Part shown: positions 8,037 to 19,043 of the stretch, piece by piece | Numbering within the stretch: the first letter of the stretch is position 1 | How the letters are laid out: each line of letters opens with the position of its first letter | Source: an uncultured Saprospiraceae bacterium | GTDB taxonomy: Bacteria > Bacteroidota > Bacteroidia > Chitinophagales > Saprospiraceae | Direction of reading: 5' to 3' | Length of the DNA stretch: 62,537 nt | Assembly: GCA_938015415.1 (NCBI GenBank) | Contig: CALLPK010000064.1 | Location: 1 to 62,537, forward strand | Program-made: the position numbers and the translations under genes | Notes under the pieces: model-generated | Database searches by the model: none | Seen by the model: only the letters and a program-made list of their open reading frames with translations | What the model was told of the DNA's origin: nothing

Positions 8037-9185
8037 ATGCCAAATCTTAGTTACTGGGAACAAAATAGTTTTATCGGTCGCCCGGACCTGCTGGTCATTG
8101 GAAGTGGTATCGTAGGCCTTACTGCCGCGCTGGAATATCGCTGCCGTTTTCCGCAAGTAAATATCCTTGTTCTAGAGCGCAGTCCGATTGCGGCGGGTGG
8201 CAGTACCCGTAACGCGGGATTTGCCTGCTTTGGGAGTATTAGTGAAATCCTGGCCGATTTGGAGAACCACGACGAACAAACCGTCATCGATCTGATCAAA
8301 TCAAGATGGGAAGGTCTGGACCGTTTGCGAAAACTGGTAGGGGACCAAAATATGGCGTATCAAGACACTGGGAATTATGAGCTTTTTCGCGATCGGGATG
8401 ATGATTTATTTCAAAAATGTCAGGCTGCAATACCACGCTTAAACGAGCTGATGGAAACCGCCACGGGACAGCGACAGGTATTCAAAGAAGTATCTCAATC
8501 CATTTCAAGATTGGGATTGGGACAAACCCGAGAACTCATCTGGAACAAAGCGGAGGGAATGATCCATACAGGTAGAATGATGCATACCCTTCTTTCTTTG
8601 GCCCGTAAAGCGGATATTCACGTGCTAAATGGCGTAACGGTTACGGATCTGTCAACGCAAAATAATCAGGTTTCGGTTGTACTCGATAATGGTTGGGAAA
8701 TAGAGGCTAGTCGTGTTATCGTAGCGACCAATGGATTTGCCCAACAAATTTTACCGGATATTGCCGTCAAACCAGCACGTAACTTAGTGTTGGTAACCCA
8801 GCCAATCACCGGACTAAAAATTAAAGGAGCTTTTCATTGTGACAGTGGTTATTATTATTTTAGAAATATTGACAACCGAATTCTATTGGGAGGTGGACGC
8901 CATCTTGATCCTAAAGGAGAAGAGACCGATCAATTTGGGGAGAATCAATTGATCAAAAAAGCACTCATTGAATTTTTGGAAACCGTCATCTTACCGGAAC
9001 AACCCCTTAAGATTGACCGCTGGTGGAGCGGAATTCTGGGGGTAGGAACACAAAAGAAACCAATTATTGAAAAACACCACGACCGCCTTGTAGTAGCCGT
9101 CCGAATGGGAGGTATGGGGGTCGCAATCGGTAGCTCGGTCGGAGTGGCCGCCGTAGATAAGCTAATCCTTGATACACCAGACTGA
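8037..9185 (+). CDS. FAD-dependent oxidoreductase (DAO family)
   Basis: A 382-residue protein. The dinucleotide-binding motif LLVIGSGIVGL (G22, G24, G27) is followed by ERSPIAAGGSTRNAGFACFG, which is typical of glycine/D-amino-acid oxidase-like enzymes, and by a C-terminal FAD-contacting block (WWSGILGVGTQKKPII, RMGGMGVAIGSSVG). It probably oxidises an amine or amino acid; the substrate is unknown. The start at 8037 was chosen because homology begins there. A longer in-frame start at 7908 would translate the octanucleotide repeat but lies upstream of the predicted promoter. Confidence 0.88.
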   Translation: MPNLSYWEQNSFIGRPDLLVIGSGIVGLTAALEYRCRFPQVNILVLERSPIAAGGSTRNAGFACFGSISEILADLENHDEQTVIDLIKSRWEGLDRLRKLVGDQNMAYQDTGNYELFRDRDDDLFQKCQAAIPRLNELMETATGQRQVFKEVSQSISRLGLGQTRELIWNKAEGMIHTGRMMHTLLSLARKADIHVLNGVTVTDLSTQNNQVSVVLDNGWEIEASRVIVATNGFAQQILPDIAVKPARNLVLVTQPITGLKIKGAFHCDSGYYYFRNIDNRILLGGGRHLDPKGEETDQFGENQLIKKALIEFLETVILPEQPLKIDRWWSGILGVGTQKKPIIEKHHDRLVVAVRMGGMGVAIGSSVGVAAVDKLILDTPD

Positions 9186-9256
9186 GATATTGATAGGTTC
9201 GCTATTGAAAAAGCGTTCCTCTATAACCAGCAAATGCTCAAACCACCCGAACCTAA

Positions 9257-9328
9257 ATTGCTATTGCTATTGCTATTGCTATTGCTATTGCTATTGCTAT
9301 TGCTATTGCTATTGCTATTGCCATTGAA
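9257..9328 (+). repeat. Hexanucleotide tandem repeat (ATTGCT), 10 perfect copies plus degenerate ends
   Basis: Ten exact ATTGCT units (9257-9316) are followed by ATTGCC and ATTGAA. The array lies between the oxidoreductase gene and the promoter of the OstA-like gene. The short reading frames through it (poly-Leu one way, Ser-Asn the other) are by-products of the repeat. Confidence 0.95.
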
Positions 9329-9358
9329 ATTGTCCCCCCTTACTCCCTCAACATTGCT

Positions 9359-9366
9359 TAAATTTG
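9359..9366 (+). promoter_or_regulatory. -7 promoter element of the OstA-like gene (TAAATTTG)
   Basis: TAnnTTTG match 71 nt upstream of the GTG start. The hexanucleotide array ends 30 nt upstream of this element, close to the -33 region. Confidence 0.5.
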
Positions 9367-9437
9367 TGGAACGATCTATTAAAAGATTAAGAATTGTTAA
9401 TTTATCCATAATCCCCTCATTTTTACGTTATACTTAA

Positions 9438-11261
9438 GTGAATCGAATAAAAATTATCATTTTCCTTTTTTTACTAGGCACTAGTTTTACCAGCTTTGCC
9501 CAGATACCCCTTTCCATCACGCCTTCCCCTGTCGAACAGGATACGGTGCCGGAGCGCAAGCAAGTGATCGTAGACCGTTCAGATATAATGGAAGGAGTAG
9601 TGGCCGATGGTCAGGAAATTACGTATTTAAAAGGCGAAGTAATCTTACGGCAAGGGGAAGTCTACATGTATTGCGACTCGGCTACGATGGTGGACAACGA
9701 TGTCATCGCAAGAGGTAACGTAATTATTCAACAAGGAGATTCTTTAAATATTTTTTCTGATTCCTTGTATTATCAGGGAAATGATCGGATTGCTGATTTA
9801 TTCGGAGACGTACGACTGGACAACAAAGGACAACGACTTTTTACCGAACATTTAAAATATAATTTGAAAACAAAAAAAGCGGAATATTTTACCCGGTCGC
9901 TGTTGACCAATGATACGACTTACCTGGAAAGTAACCGGGGAACCTATTTTGTGGAAACCGACGAAGCCTTTTTTCGTGATAGTGTCATTGTCATTGATAC
10001 TGCTTTTGTTATGCGTACGGACAGTGTCGACTTTTCTACGGCGACGGGAATGCTGACTTTTATCGCCCCGACTTTGATTACGCAGGATGATTCCAGAATC
10101 TACTGTGAAAGAGGATTTTATGATACGAATCAGGGATACGCAGAGTTTTTACAAAATGCAGAATACGTAAAGGAAAATCAGCAGGCAACAGCGGATGTCA
10201 TTATCTATGATGGAAAAACCAAAGAAGTTACGCTAAAAGGTAATGCTCGATTTATTGAAGAAGATAAGGTTGCTACCGCTAACACGATTCGTTACGAGGA
10301 AGATACCCAGCTCACCTATCTGGAAGGCAACGCTAAATACAGCGATGCTGAAAAAGAAATAGTCGGTGACCGTATTCGCTATGATTCAGAAGCAGAGACT
10401 TTTGATACCGAAGGTCGCTCTACCATTGTGGATGGCAATCAGGTTTTGGTGGCCGATACCGTTAATTATGTAGGCGAATTGGGTATTGCGACGGGTAACG
10501 TGATCTGGACGGATACAGTGGATCAGATTACAATTGAGAGTGAAAGGATAGATTATAATAAAGAGACGGATTATGTAAAGGCGAGTGGAGGACGTCCACT
10601 ATTGATCTCAGTGGTAGATGACGATACACTTTTTATGCGTTCAGATACTTTGATTTCTTTGATGGAGAATGAGGCAGATAGTGCCAGAACACTGGTGGGC
10701 TATAAAAATGTCAGGATATTTAAATCGAATTTACAAGCGGTTTGTGATTCTTTGGTGTACCAAACTAAAGACTCACTTTTTAGTTTTTATCAAAATCCGA
10801 TTATCTGGTCGGATACTTCACAATTTTATGCTGATACCGTTTTAATGCAAATGAAAAACGAAGAAATTGATAAGATATATTTAAATAACAACGCTTATAT
10901 TATTAATTCTCCTGATGAGATTTATTTTAATCAAATCAGGGGAAAAAATATGACTGCTTATTTTAAAAACGACGAACTACAAAAAATGCGGGTGATCGGA
11001 AACGCTGAATCTATCTACTATATTATTGATGAAGAAGATGCTTATACTGGCGTAAATAAATGTGTTTGTAGTAGTATGTTGATTAACTTTGGTGATAATG
11101 AAATCAACGATATCTTTTTTTATACAAATCCAACTTCCAATCTCTATCCGATGCGAAAGGCGGATCACAACGCTTTAAAAGTTGCTGGTTTCCGCTGGGA
11201 TGGTCAGCGAAGACCAAAGTCCAGATATGATTTAGGAAATGTAGTGCTCATTAATTATTAG
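9438..11261 (+). CDS. OstA-like (LptA/LptD N-terminal-type) protein, lipopolysaccharide transport
   Basis: A 607-residue exported protein. The signal peptide MNRIKIIIFLFLLGTSFTSFAQ is followed by repeated OstA/LptA beta-jelly-roll units (GEVILRQGEVYMYCDSATM ... GNVIIQQGDSLNIFSDSLYY ... GDVRLDNKGQRL). The role inferred from the family is the periplasmic bridge for LPS export. The start is GTG: an in-frame TAA lies directly before it and no better ATG precedes the signal peptide. It is followed 4 nt later by a TPR/SH3 protein. Confidence 0.85.
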   Translation: MNRIKIIIFLFLLGTSFTSFAQIPLSITPSPVEQDTVPERKQVIVDRSDIMEGVVADGQEITYLKGEVILRQGEVYMYCDSATMVDNDVIARGNVIIQQGDSLNIFSDSLYYQGNDRIADLFGDVRLDNKGQRLFTEHLKYNLKTKKAEYFTRSLLTNDTTYLESNRGTYFVETDEAFFRDSVIVIDTAFVMRTDSVDFSTATGMLTFIAPTLITQDDSRIYCERGFYDTNQGYAEFLQNAEYVKENQQATADVIIYDGKTKEVTLKGNARFIEEDKVATANTIRYEEDTQLTYLEGNAKYSDAEKEIVGDRIRYDSEAETFDTEGRSTIVDGNQVLVADTVNYVGELGIATGNVIWTDTVDQITIESERIDYNKETDYVKASGGRPLLISVVDDDTLFMRSDTLISLMENEADSARTLVGYKNVRIFKSNLQAVCDSLVYQTKDSLFSFYQNPIIWSDTSQFYADTVLMQMKNEEIDKIYLNNNAYIINSPDEIYFNQIRGKNMTAYFKNDELQKMRVIGNAESIYYIIDEEDAYTGVNKCVCSSMLINFGDNEINDIFFYTNPTSNLYPMRKADHNALKVAGFRWDGQRRPKSRYDLGNVVLINY

Positions 11262-11265
11262 TGAT

Positions 11266-12021
11266 ATGAATAGATTTTTTTTATTTCTTGTTTTTTTAAT
11301 TTTAATAAACCATCCAGTTAAGTCACAGGAATCGGTGGAATCGAGTTTTATCACCGCCAATACCGCTTACGAACAAAAGGATTTTCAAAAAGCCATTAAA
11401 AACTACGAAGTTATTCTCACTTCGGGAACGCAATCTGCCGAATTATTTTATAACCTGGCGAATAGCTACTTTCAGATAGGAACCATTGGAAAAGCTATTC
11501 TGTACTACGAGAAATCATTACTCCTTGATGAGAACGAAAATACGCTTCATAACCTGGAAATTGCGCGGAGCAAGCAAATAGATCAGCTCAGTTCTGTTGG
11601 TGCTACTCCAAGACAATGGTGGGATAATATGGTGAGAACTTTTTCAGCCAACACCTGGACAATACTGATGATTTTGCTTTTATGGGGTACTATTACTGGT
11701 TGGATTTTATGGCTGATTGGTAAAGAAAGAACCCATCGTAAGCGAGGCTTTACACTGGGGATTATTGGAATTCCGCTAGTATTACTAACTGCTTTTATCG
11801 CTAGTGCTGCCAATGATTTACAGGTGGACAGTCGCCGGGCCATCCTACTGGAAAAGGAGATTGATTTACGCATCAGTCCTGATCCAAAAGGGAAAACTCT
11901 GAATACCCTCCACGAAGGGGTAGAACTCCGTCTGTTAGAAGAAATTAATGATTGGTACCATGTACGACTTATTAACGGCGATCAGGGCTGGGTGCCGGAA
12001 ACTAGCTTTGAAAGAATTTAG
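11266..12021 (+). CDS. TPR and SH3-domain membrane protein (BatE-like)
   Basis: A 251-residue protein: a signal peptide, two TPR units (residues about 27-95), two membrane segments (TWTILMILLLWGTITGWILW and GFTLGIIGIPLVLLTAFIAS), and a C-terminal bacterial SH3 domain (LRISPDPKGKTLNTLHEGVEL ... GWVPETSF). This arrangement matches BatE of the Bacteroidota aerotolerance (Bat) operon, but no other bat gene is in the window. It is co-directional with the OstA-like gene, 4 nt apart. Molecular function is unknown. Confidence 0.82.
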   Translation: MNRFFLFLVFLILINHPVKSQESVESSFITANTAYEQKDFQKAIKNYEVILTSGTQSAELFYNLANSYFQIGTIGKAILYYEKSLLLDENENTLHNLEIARSKQIDQLSSVGATPRQWWDNMVRTFSANTWTILMILLLWGTITGWILWLIGKERTHRKRGFTLGIIGIPLVLLTAFIASAANDLQVDSRRAILLEKEIDLRISPDPKGKTLNTLHEGVELRLLEEINDWYHVRLINGDQGWVPETSFERI

Positions 12022-12061
12022 TGGGTGGTTTGATTGAATAATTTCCGACGGGCTTACTTTA

Positions 12062-12098
12062 AAACAAAAAAAAAGTTCTATCCGAGAGGATAGAACTT
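12062..12098 (-). terminator. Terminator of the rplU-rpmA operon
   Basis: AAGTTCTATCC and GGATAGAACTT form a perfect 11-bp stem with a GAGA loop. On the reverse strand it is followed by a long T-run. It may also serve the gene ending at 12021. Confidence 0.85.
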
Positions 12099-12166
12099 AA
12101 CAACAAAAAATATAAAGCTATGAAAACTAAAACTATCTTGATACTTATAAAATAAGTACTAAATTT

Positions 12167-12853
12167 TTATTCTTTTCCACCGTCTAACTCATCTTGCCAC
12201 TTTTCCAGTTCATCCCACTTACCATCCGCTGCCATTTGAGCTTGCTTTGGCCAGGTACCAGGGTTATGAGCTGCGTAACGGCTACCCGCTTCGGCTAGTA
12301 TTTCTTTAATTCGATCTACTTCCGTAGCACCTAATTGAGAAAACGTATTAATTCCAGCATTATTGAGTAATTCGGCAATTTTTGGCCCAATTCCTTCAAC
12401 TTTTTTCAAGTCATCCTTTGCCGGAGCCGCTTCTTTTACTGGAGCTTCAGGAGCCTTCGCTGCTGGTGGCGCCACAGGAGCTTCTGCTTTTACCGCTGGA
12501 GCTTCAGATTTTGCTTTTTTAGGAGCAGCTTTTTTTGCTTCAACCGCTACTGGAGCAGCCTTTGCCTTTTTCACCTTACGCTTCTTAACTATAACCTCAC
12601 CAGAAGGAACAATGTTCACGAAAGTTCGGTTTAATCGACGTTTTTGAAATTCAACTGCACCGTCTACTAAAGCGAATAAAGTATGATCTCTTCCCATACC
12701 TACATTCAGGCCGGGGTGGTAACGGGTACCACGTTGTCTTACAATAATATTTCCTGCAATGGCCTTTTCGCCACCGAATAATTTTACACCGAGTCGTTTG
12801 CTAATACTATCTCTTCCGTTATCCGTACTACCAACTCCTTTTTTATGTGCCAT
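12167..12853 (-). CDS. rpmA: 50S ribosomal protein L27 with C-terminal helix-hairpin-helix extension
   Basis: A 228-residue protein, against about 85 for ordinary L27. Residues 1-85 are standard L27 ([16 protein letters not shown] ... [12 protein letters not shown]). Residues about 92-145 form a basic Lys/Ala/Pro-rich linker. Residues about 148-228 form a helix-hairpin-helix domain ([20 protein letters not shown]) with a conserved tail ([20 protein letters not shown]). L27 lies near the peptidyl-transferase centre. I know this tail from Bacteroidota L21 proteins; here L21 lacks it and L27 carries it. It lies downstream of rplU in the same operon. Confidence 0.95.
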   Translation of the reverse strand: MAHKKGVGSTDNGRDSISKRLGVKLFGGEKAIAGNIIVRQRGTRYHPGLNVGMGRDHTLFALVDGAVEFQKRRLNRTFVNIVPSGEVIVKKRKVKKAKAAPVAVEAKKAAPKKAKSEAPAVKAEAPVAPPAAKAPEAPVKEAAPAKDDLKKVEGIGPKIAELLNNAGINTFSQLGATEVDRIKEILAEAGSRYAAHNPGTWPKQAQMAADGKWDELEKWQDELDGGKE

Positions 12854-12927
12854 GATAATTTACTTTACAAAATTAAAAATAAGGTTTAATTATGAGAATA
12901 TCAAAAACTGCTAAACAAATTTAGCGG

Positions 12928-13239
12928 TTATCCAGTGATACTATCAATGCGGATTTTAGTAAAACTCTGGCGGTGGCCATTCTTTACACGGTATCCTTTT
13001 CTACGTTTTTTCTTAAAAACGATGACCTTGTCCCCCTTTTGGCGTCCAAGTACGGTAGCTCCGATAGAAGCTCCACTGATAACCGGCGTGCCCACGTTGG
13101 TTGACGAGTCACTTCCAATCAGGTGAACCTGATCAAAACTAACATTGTCACCTTCGCTGGCTTCTAACTGGTGGACAAAAATTTCTTGTCCTTGCTCAAC
13201 TTTAAACTGCTGACCAGCTATTGTTACGATTGCAAACAT
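12928..13239 (-). CDS. rplU: 50S ribosomal protein L21
   Basis: A 103-residue protein of standard length (MFAIVTIAGQQFKVEQGQ ... FKKKRRKGYRVKNGHRQSFT). It binds 23S rRNA. It is the first gene of the rplU-rpmA pair, with a -7 element at 13303-13310. It lacks the C-terminal extension seen on some Bacteroidota L21 proteins. Confidence 0.97.
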   Translation of the reverse strand: MFAIVTIAGQQFKVEQGQEIFVHQLEASEGDNVSFDQVHLIGSDSSTNVGTPVISGASIGATVLGRQKGDKVIVFKKKRRKGYRVKNGHRQSFTKIRIDSITG

Positions 13240-13302
13240 GTGATAAACTTTTTGTTAATTAATAATATTATTCAAATTCCAATTTTTTTTGGAAAATGAT
13301 TG

Positions 13303-13310
13303 CAAATATA
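13303..13310 (-). promoter_or_regulatory. -7 promoter element of rplU (TATATTTG)
   Basis: Reverse-strand TAnnTTTG match. A TTTG on the same strand about 23 nt further upstream (near 13333) could be the -33 box. The leader is about 60 nt. Confidence 0.6.
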
Positions 13311-13371
13311 CCAATTTACCCTTAAAATCACAAATTGAAGTGGTTTAGTAATGGTCTTTAAATCAGTATTG

Positions 13372-13399
13372 AGAAATGAAGATTGAATATTCTTCATTT

Positions 13400-13401
<2 letters not shown>
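13372..13401 (-). terminator. Hairpin at the end of the FadH-like gene
   Basis: AGAAATGAAG and CTTCATTTCT form a perfect 10-bp stem overlapping the stop codon. No clear T-run follows, so this could be a weak terminator or a 3'-end stabiliser. Confidence 0.4.
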
Positions 13402-15517
<2,116 letters not shown>

Positions 15518-15548
15518 TTATGAAACTGCAAATAGCTGTCTCATTTTC

Positions 15549-18461
15549 TTAATTCAAAATCATTTTTTTAGTAAGTGTACCTTGTTCTGTATGCAATTGG
15601 TAATAAATAACACCACTGGCATTTAAGTCGGCACGGCTTACAGGAATTTCGTGGTAACCCTTGTCAAAATTTTGGCTAGTTTGAAATAGTTGACGACCCG
15701 TTATATCGTAGAATTCGAGGGTCGCACGCATAGCTTCTGGTAAGTTAAAACCAATTTCTGTTTCACTAATAAATGGATTAGGTTGGTTTTGATACAGTGC
15801 CAGGGTATTAGCCGGAATCAACTGATCAGCTACCTGGAAATTCAGTTGTACGTCCATAGCTGTTTCGTTAACCTGATAAGCAATCGCTTTGGTGTAACGG
15901 GAGTTGATACTTAATACGTCTTTTAAAGAACCATTTTGTTTTGCCCGGAAAGTAATCGAATAAGGCGCAATGGCTGCTTCACTAGTAACCGCGTTAGCAG
16001 AAAACCAGTTGGTATTAATTGCACCTTCTTCTTCTAAAACGACAAAGTTATTATCGGTTAGATTTTCTAATACACCCATGTTTATTTCCACAAATGCTAA
16101 AATAGCTGGATCATAATTTAAGGTATACTGATATCCTACCAGGTTTTTAAAATCTTCCGTTGTGAAGTCTACCGTGTACGTTTCACCTGCAAGCAATTTC
16201 TGATCCTGAACGGTAAAAGTAAGTGCTTCTTCCGTGCGCGTATCACCCACTTGTAAGTTACTAGGATCCGCATTTCCACTGACATCTCCCACTTTTAAGG
16301 CCACAAACTCATTCTCATTGGTGTATTCTGATAATTTTACAAAAGAATAATCAGGAATATCATTTACAAAAGGATTATATGAATCGGCAAAACTGATACC
16401 TGCATCTACAAAACGCCAGGATGTATTAGCGGAGAAATCATTTTCATAATATAATAAAATTCTCTGCATTTCGATTACATCACCTACGTTAACTTCACCA
16501 TTCCGGTTGACATCTGCGGCGATGGTTTTATAGGCTGTATCAAAATCTTCGAGGCGTAAGATGTGTCGGATCATTAAAAATAAATCCCAGCTATCGACTC
16601 CTTCGCGAATATCATCTCCTTCGAACGATGGCGTCACAAAGAAACTGTTACAGCTGGTATTATCACCCAAAGCATACATTCCACTCTGATCAGACGTAGC
16701 AGTTTCAAGCGTAGACTCTGCGGTGTTGCTAAGCTCAATATCAACCCCTTCTACCGGGGTACCCGTAAAGGTATGGATGTCGCCAAAGATGGGCAAAGCA
16801 CTAGCACTTGTTACACAAATAGAATCGTGAGGCATTGCCTCAAACACATTGGATTGCATAAAGGTAAGGTTCGTATTTCGCATCATGACATCCCGGAATG
16901 TCGTATTGGCAATCTCGTTTTTTTCGCTGGCGGAAAGCAATGGATCGTTTTCATAGTAGAAGCGATCTCCTTCCCGCAATGCCTGAAACTGTTGAATCAT
17001 TATTTCCATTACCGTTTCACCAAATAGTGCATCGGACATATGGTCTTCTACCAGCATTCCTACCCAAGGGTCAATATCGTCGACGCTACTGTAAAGGCCG
17101 GCTAAGATGGTAACAACTTCCTGGTCAGCACATATTTGGCTAAATTCGGTATAGGCCGGCAATCCTAAATCTGTGCGTATAGTATTAAAATCAGGTAGGC
17201 CTCTTTCTCGTCCACGGTTGATATTAATCGCTGCCAGGTCTAATCCTCCCAGTCCTAATTGTGGAGGACCAAAAAGGAAGTTACGGACATCATCTACCAC
17301 TTTACCGTCCATGTTTTGCTCTACCTGTTGTGCCATGCCTTTGAAAAAATGTTCCATTCCTCCATTTGTTATCATGGCAGGATTAAAAAACGCTTCGGCT
17401 AAGGTGACAGAACCAAGGTAAGTTCCGTCGTCTTCCATCATTTGTAGATTACTGTTCAGCAAGGTGTGACCTAATCGAAAAGCTGCTCCCGCAAATACAT
17501 TGGTCGCATTGGGATAAACCGTATGATCGTATCCCTGATAGGCAGGCAAATGTACGCCGATGGTGGGTAACCATTCGTTATAAGTAATAGATTGTAAATA
17601 ACCAGACACCATTCGTCGGGCGTGCTGGTAGAGTTCTTCGTCCGTCCAGGTTGGATTAGCTAGAACAAGCTCATCACAAAGTCGATTATGTTCTCTGACG
17701 AAAAGCGTATGAAATCCAGCGAGTAAAGGTTGCTCATTGGCCCGTACATCACCAGCAACAAATAGCAGGCTATTAAACGGATTTTCGTTCTCCATATGAG
17801 GGGCTTCACTATCGGGCTGTCCGTCGGCCTCGTTCGTATCGGTGTTGTAAGGAAGTAAGTTTCCGATGGAAACTTTTAATTTACCACCAACGAAACTGCG
17901 CAGGTAGTCTGCCCGTTCCTGATCAGAACCGTATACGTTAGAACCGTCTATCCAGCTAGTAATATCATTGGTGAATTTTCTTGGATTATTAACACTTGTA
18001 CCAGAGTTTGCGCGTGGCATAGAACGGTTCATCCGGATCATAATATCGTCATAAGCATTTCCGGGATTAAAATGTACATCCTCAAAATTTACTGGAATAT
18101 TGGCCGTTTCTACAGCGCTATTACTGACTGCCGTAACATCATGATCCAGAAATTGACCAAAAACCCAGACAAAATCACTGAGATTCAGAGGATCATTTAA
18201 CAATTCCGTTTGGGCAAACAGGGTATTACTGATAACCCTGGGGTTTGGCCGGGTAGCACCCGCTGGCGTATTCATTCCGTCGGCAAAGCCATTAGAGGTA
18301 ATCGTGCCTAATTCAGCACCCGCTGAGCCCCAGTCTTGGTTTAGTAAATTATTTGACGAACCATCAATGGTTCGGGTCAACTGTGCGCTTAGTTGAAGGG
18401 AAATAAAAAACGTACAGAAAATTAGTAGAATTCTGAATAACATTTTGTAAGTTTTGTTCAT
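15549..18461 (-). CDS. Secreted animal-type haem peroxidase with dockerin-like, cohesin-like and T9SS sorting domains
   Basis: A 970-residue protein. The signal peptide (MNKTYKMLFRILLIFCTFF ... SAQ) is followed by an animal haem peroxidase domain (about residues 30-530) with the distal-histidine block FGQFLDHDVTAV, the segment WIDGSNVYGSDQERADYLR, HTLFVREHNRLCDEL and INRGRERGLPDFNTIR. Next are a short beta domain, a dockerin-like segment (IAADVNRNGEVNVGDVIEMQ), a cohesin-like domain and a type A T9SS domain (YQNQPNPFISETEIGF). It probably makes reactive halogen or oxygen species or oxidises substrates outside the cell. The start at 18461 gives a clean signal peptide. The last about 330 residues resemble those of the gene at 2-1789. 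Confidence 0.92.
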   Translation of the reverse strand: MNKTYKMLFRILLIFCTFFISLQLSAQLTRTIDGSSNNLLNQDWGSAGAELGTITSNGFADGMNTPAGATRPNPRVISNTLFAQTELLNDPLNLSDFVWVFGQFLDHDVTAVSNSAVETANIPVNFEDVHFNPGNAYDDIMIRMNRSMPRANSGTSVNNPRKFTNDITSWIDGSNVYGSDQERADYLRSFVGGKLKVSIGNLLPYNTDTNEADGQPDSEAPHMENENPFNSLLFVAGDVRANEQPLLAGFHTLFVREHNRLCDELVLANPTWTDEELYQHARRMVSGYLQSITYNEWLPTIGVHLPAYQGYDHTVYPNATNVFAGAAFRLGHTLLNSNLQMMEDDGTYLGSVTLAEAFFNPAMITNGGMEHFFKGMAQQVEQNMDGKVVDDVRNFLFGPPQLGLGGLDLAAININRGRERGLPDFNTIRTDLGLPAYTEFSQICADQEVVTILAGLYSSVDDIDPWVGMLVEDHMSDALFGETVMEIMIQQFQALREGDRFYYENDPLLSASEKNEIANTTFRDVMMRNTNLTFMQSNVFEAMPHDSICVTSASALPIFGDIHTFTGTPVEGVDIELSNTAESTLETATSDQSGMYALGDNTSCNSFFVTPSFEGDDIREGVDSWDLFLMIRHILRLEDFDTAYKTIAADVNRNGEVNVGDVIEMQRILLYYENDFSANTSWRFVDAGISFADSYNPFVNDIPDYSFVKLSEYTNENEFVALKVGDVSGNADPSNLQVGDTRTEEALTFTVQDQKLLAGETYTVDFTTEDFKNLVGYQYTLNYDPAILAFVEINMGVLENLTDNNFVVLEEEGAINTNWFSANAVTSEAAIAPYSITFRAKQNGSLKDVLSINSRYTKAIAYQVNETAMDVQLNFQVADQLIPANTLALYQNQPNPFISETEIGFNLPEAMRATLEFYDITGRQLFQTSQNFDKGYHEIPVSRADLNASGVIYYQLHTEQGTLTKKMILN

Positions 18462-19043
18462 GGAAAAATAGCTCAGCCTCATTATAAACTGAGTTGTCAA
18501 AAAGATTCGGTTGGGATTAATACGCTGGAGGAAACAAGACTGAAAGTACCGTTACAATTGGTGAAAATAAATTAACTCCCTACCTTGTTTAAATACTGAT
18601 AACAAATATATGGGTTTTGCGATAAACATACCATCAAAATCATAGATAATTGGTAAAAACTATTCCCTTATTGTTTTTATCTATTATTGAAGGCTTTGAA
18701 TGGGCTATATTTTAAAGGATAGGTGGTGAGTGTTGTGTAAAATGACTTTTTTTATTTCTTAAAGGGCGTTAAAACTTCGTTAATTAATAAGGTATTGCAC
18801 TCCAACATAGTTAAAGTTTTTTTTTGACTAAAAGTTTAATTTCTAAATAAAAAAGTACAAAAAATATTGAAAATCAGCTATTTGCAAGGATTTTTTTCAT
18901 TTTCCCCCCAATAATTAAAAAGCGGTTTTCTTAAAAGATATATTTTATTCACTTTTTGGGTTGAATCCATTTTTAATCCTTCCACCATTTTTCAGTCTAA
19001 ACTGTAACAACTAAATAATATTTACTCACTAAATCATTTAGCT
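18462..19043. other. Intergenic region between peroxidase and Ig-repeat barrel protein
   Basis: AT-rich divergent control region of about 580 bases. It holds the reverse -7 element at 18603-18610 for the peroxidase. I see no clear TAnnTTTG for the forward gene, no open frame with protein-like composition, and no strong hairpin. Confidence 0.6.
18603..18610 (-). promoter_or_regulatory. -7 promoter element of the peroxidase gene (TATATTTG)
   Basis: Reverse-strand TAnnTTTG match about 140 nt upstream of the chosen start. Confidence 0.5.

Noticed and set aside
9221-9437. Reading frames through the hexanucleotide repeat (poly-Leu forward, Ser-Asn reverse)
   Set aside because: They exist only because the 6-base repeat has no stop codon. 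There is no homology outside the repeat, and the promoter of the next gene lies inside the forward frame.
12363-12647. Forward 94-residue Ala/Gly/Phe-rich frame opposite rpmA
   Set aside because: It is the complement of the Lys/Ala/Pro-rich linker of L27 and has no independent support.
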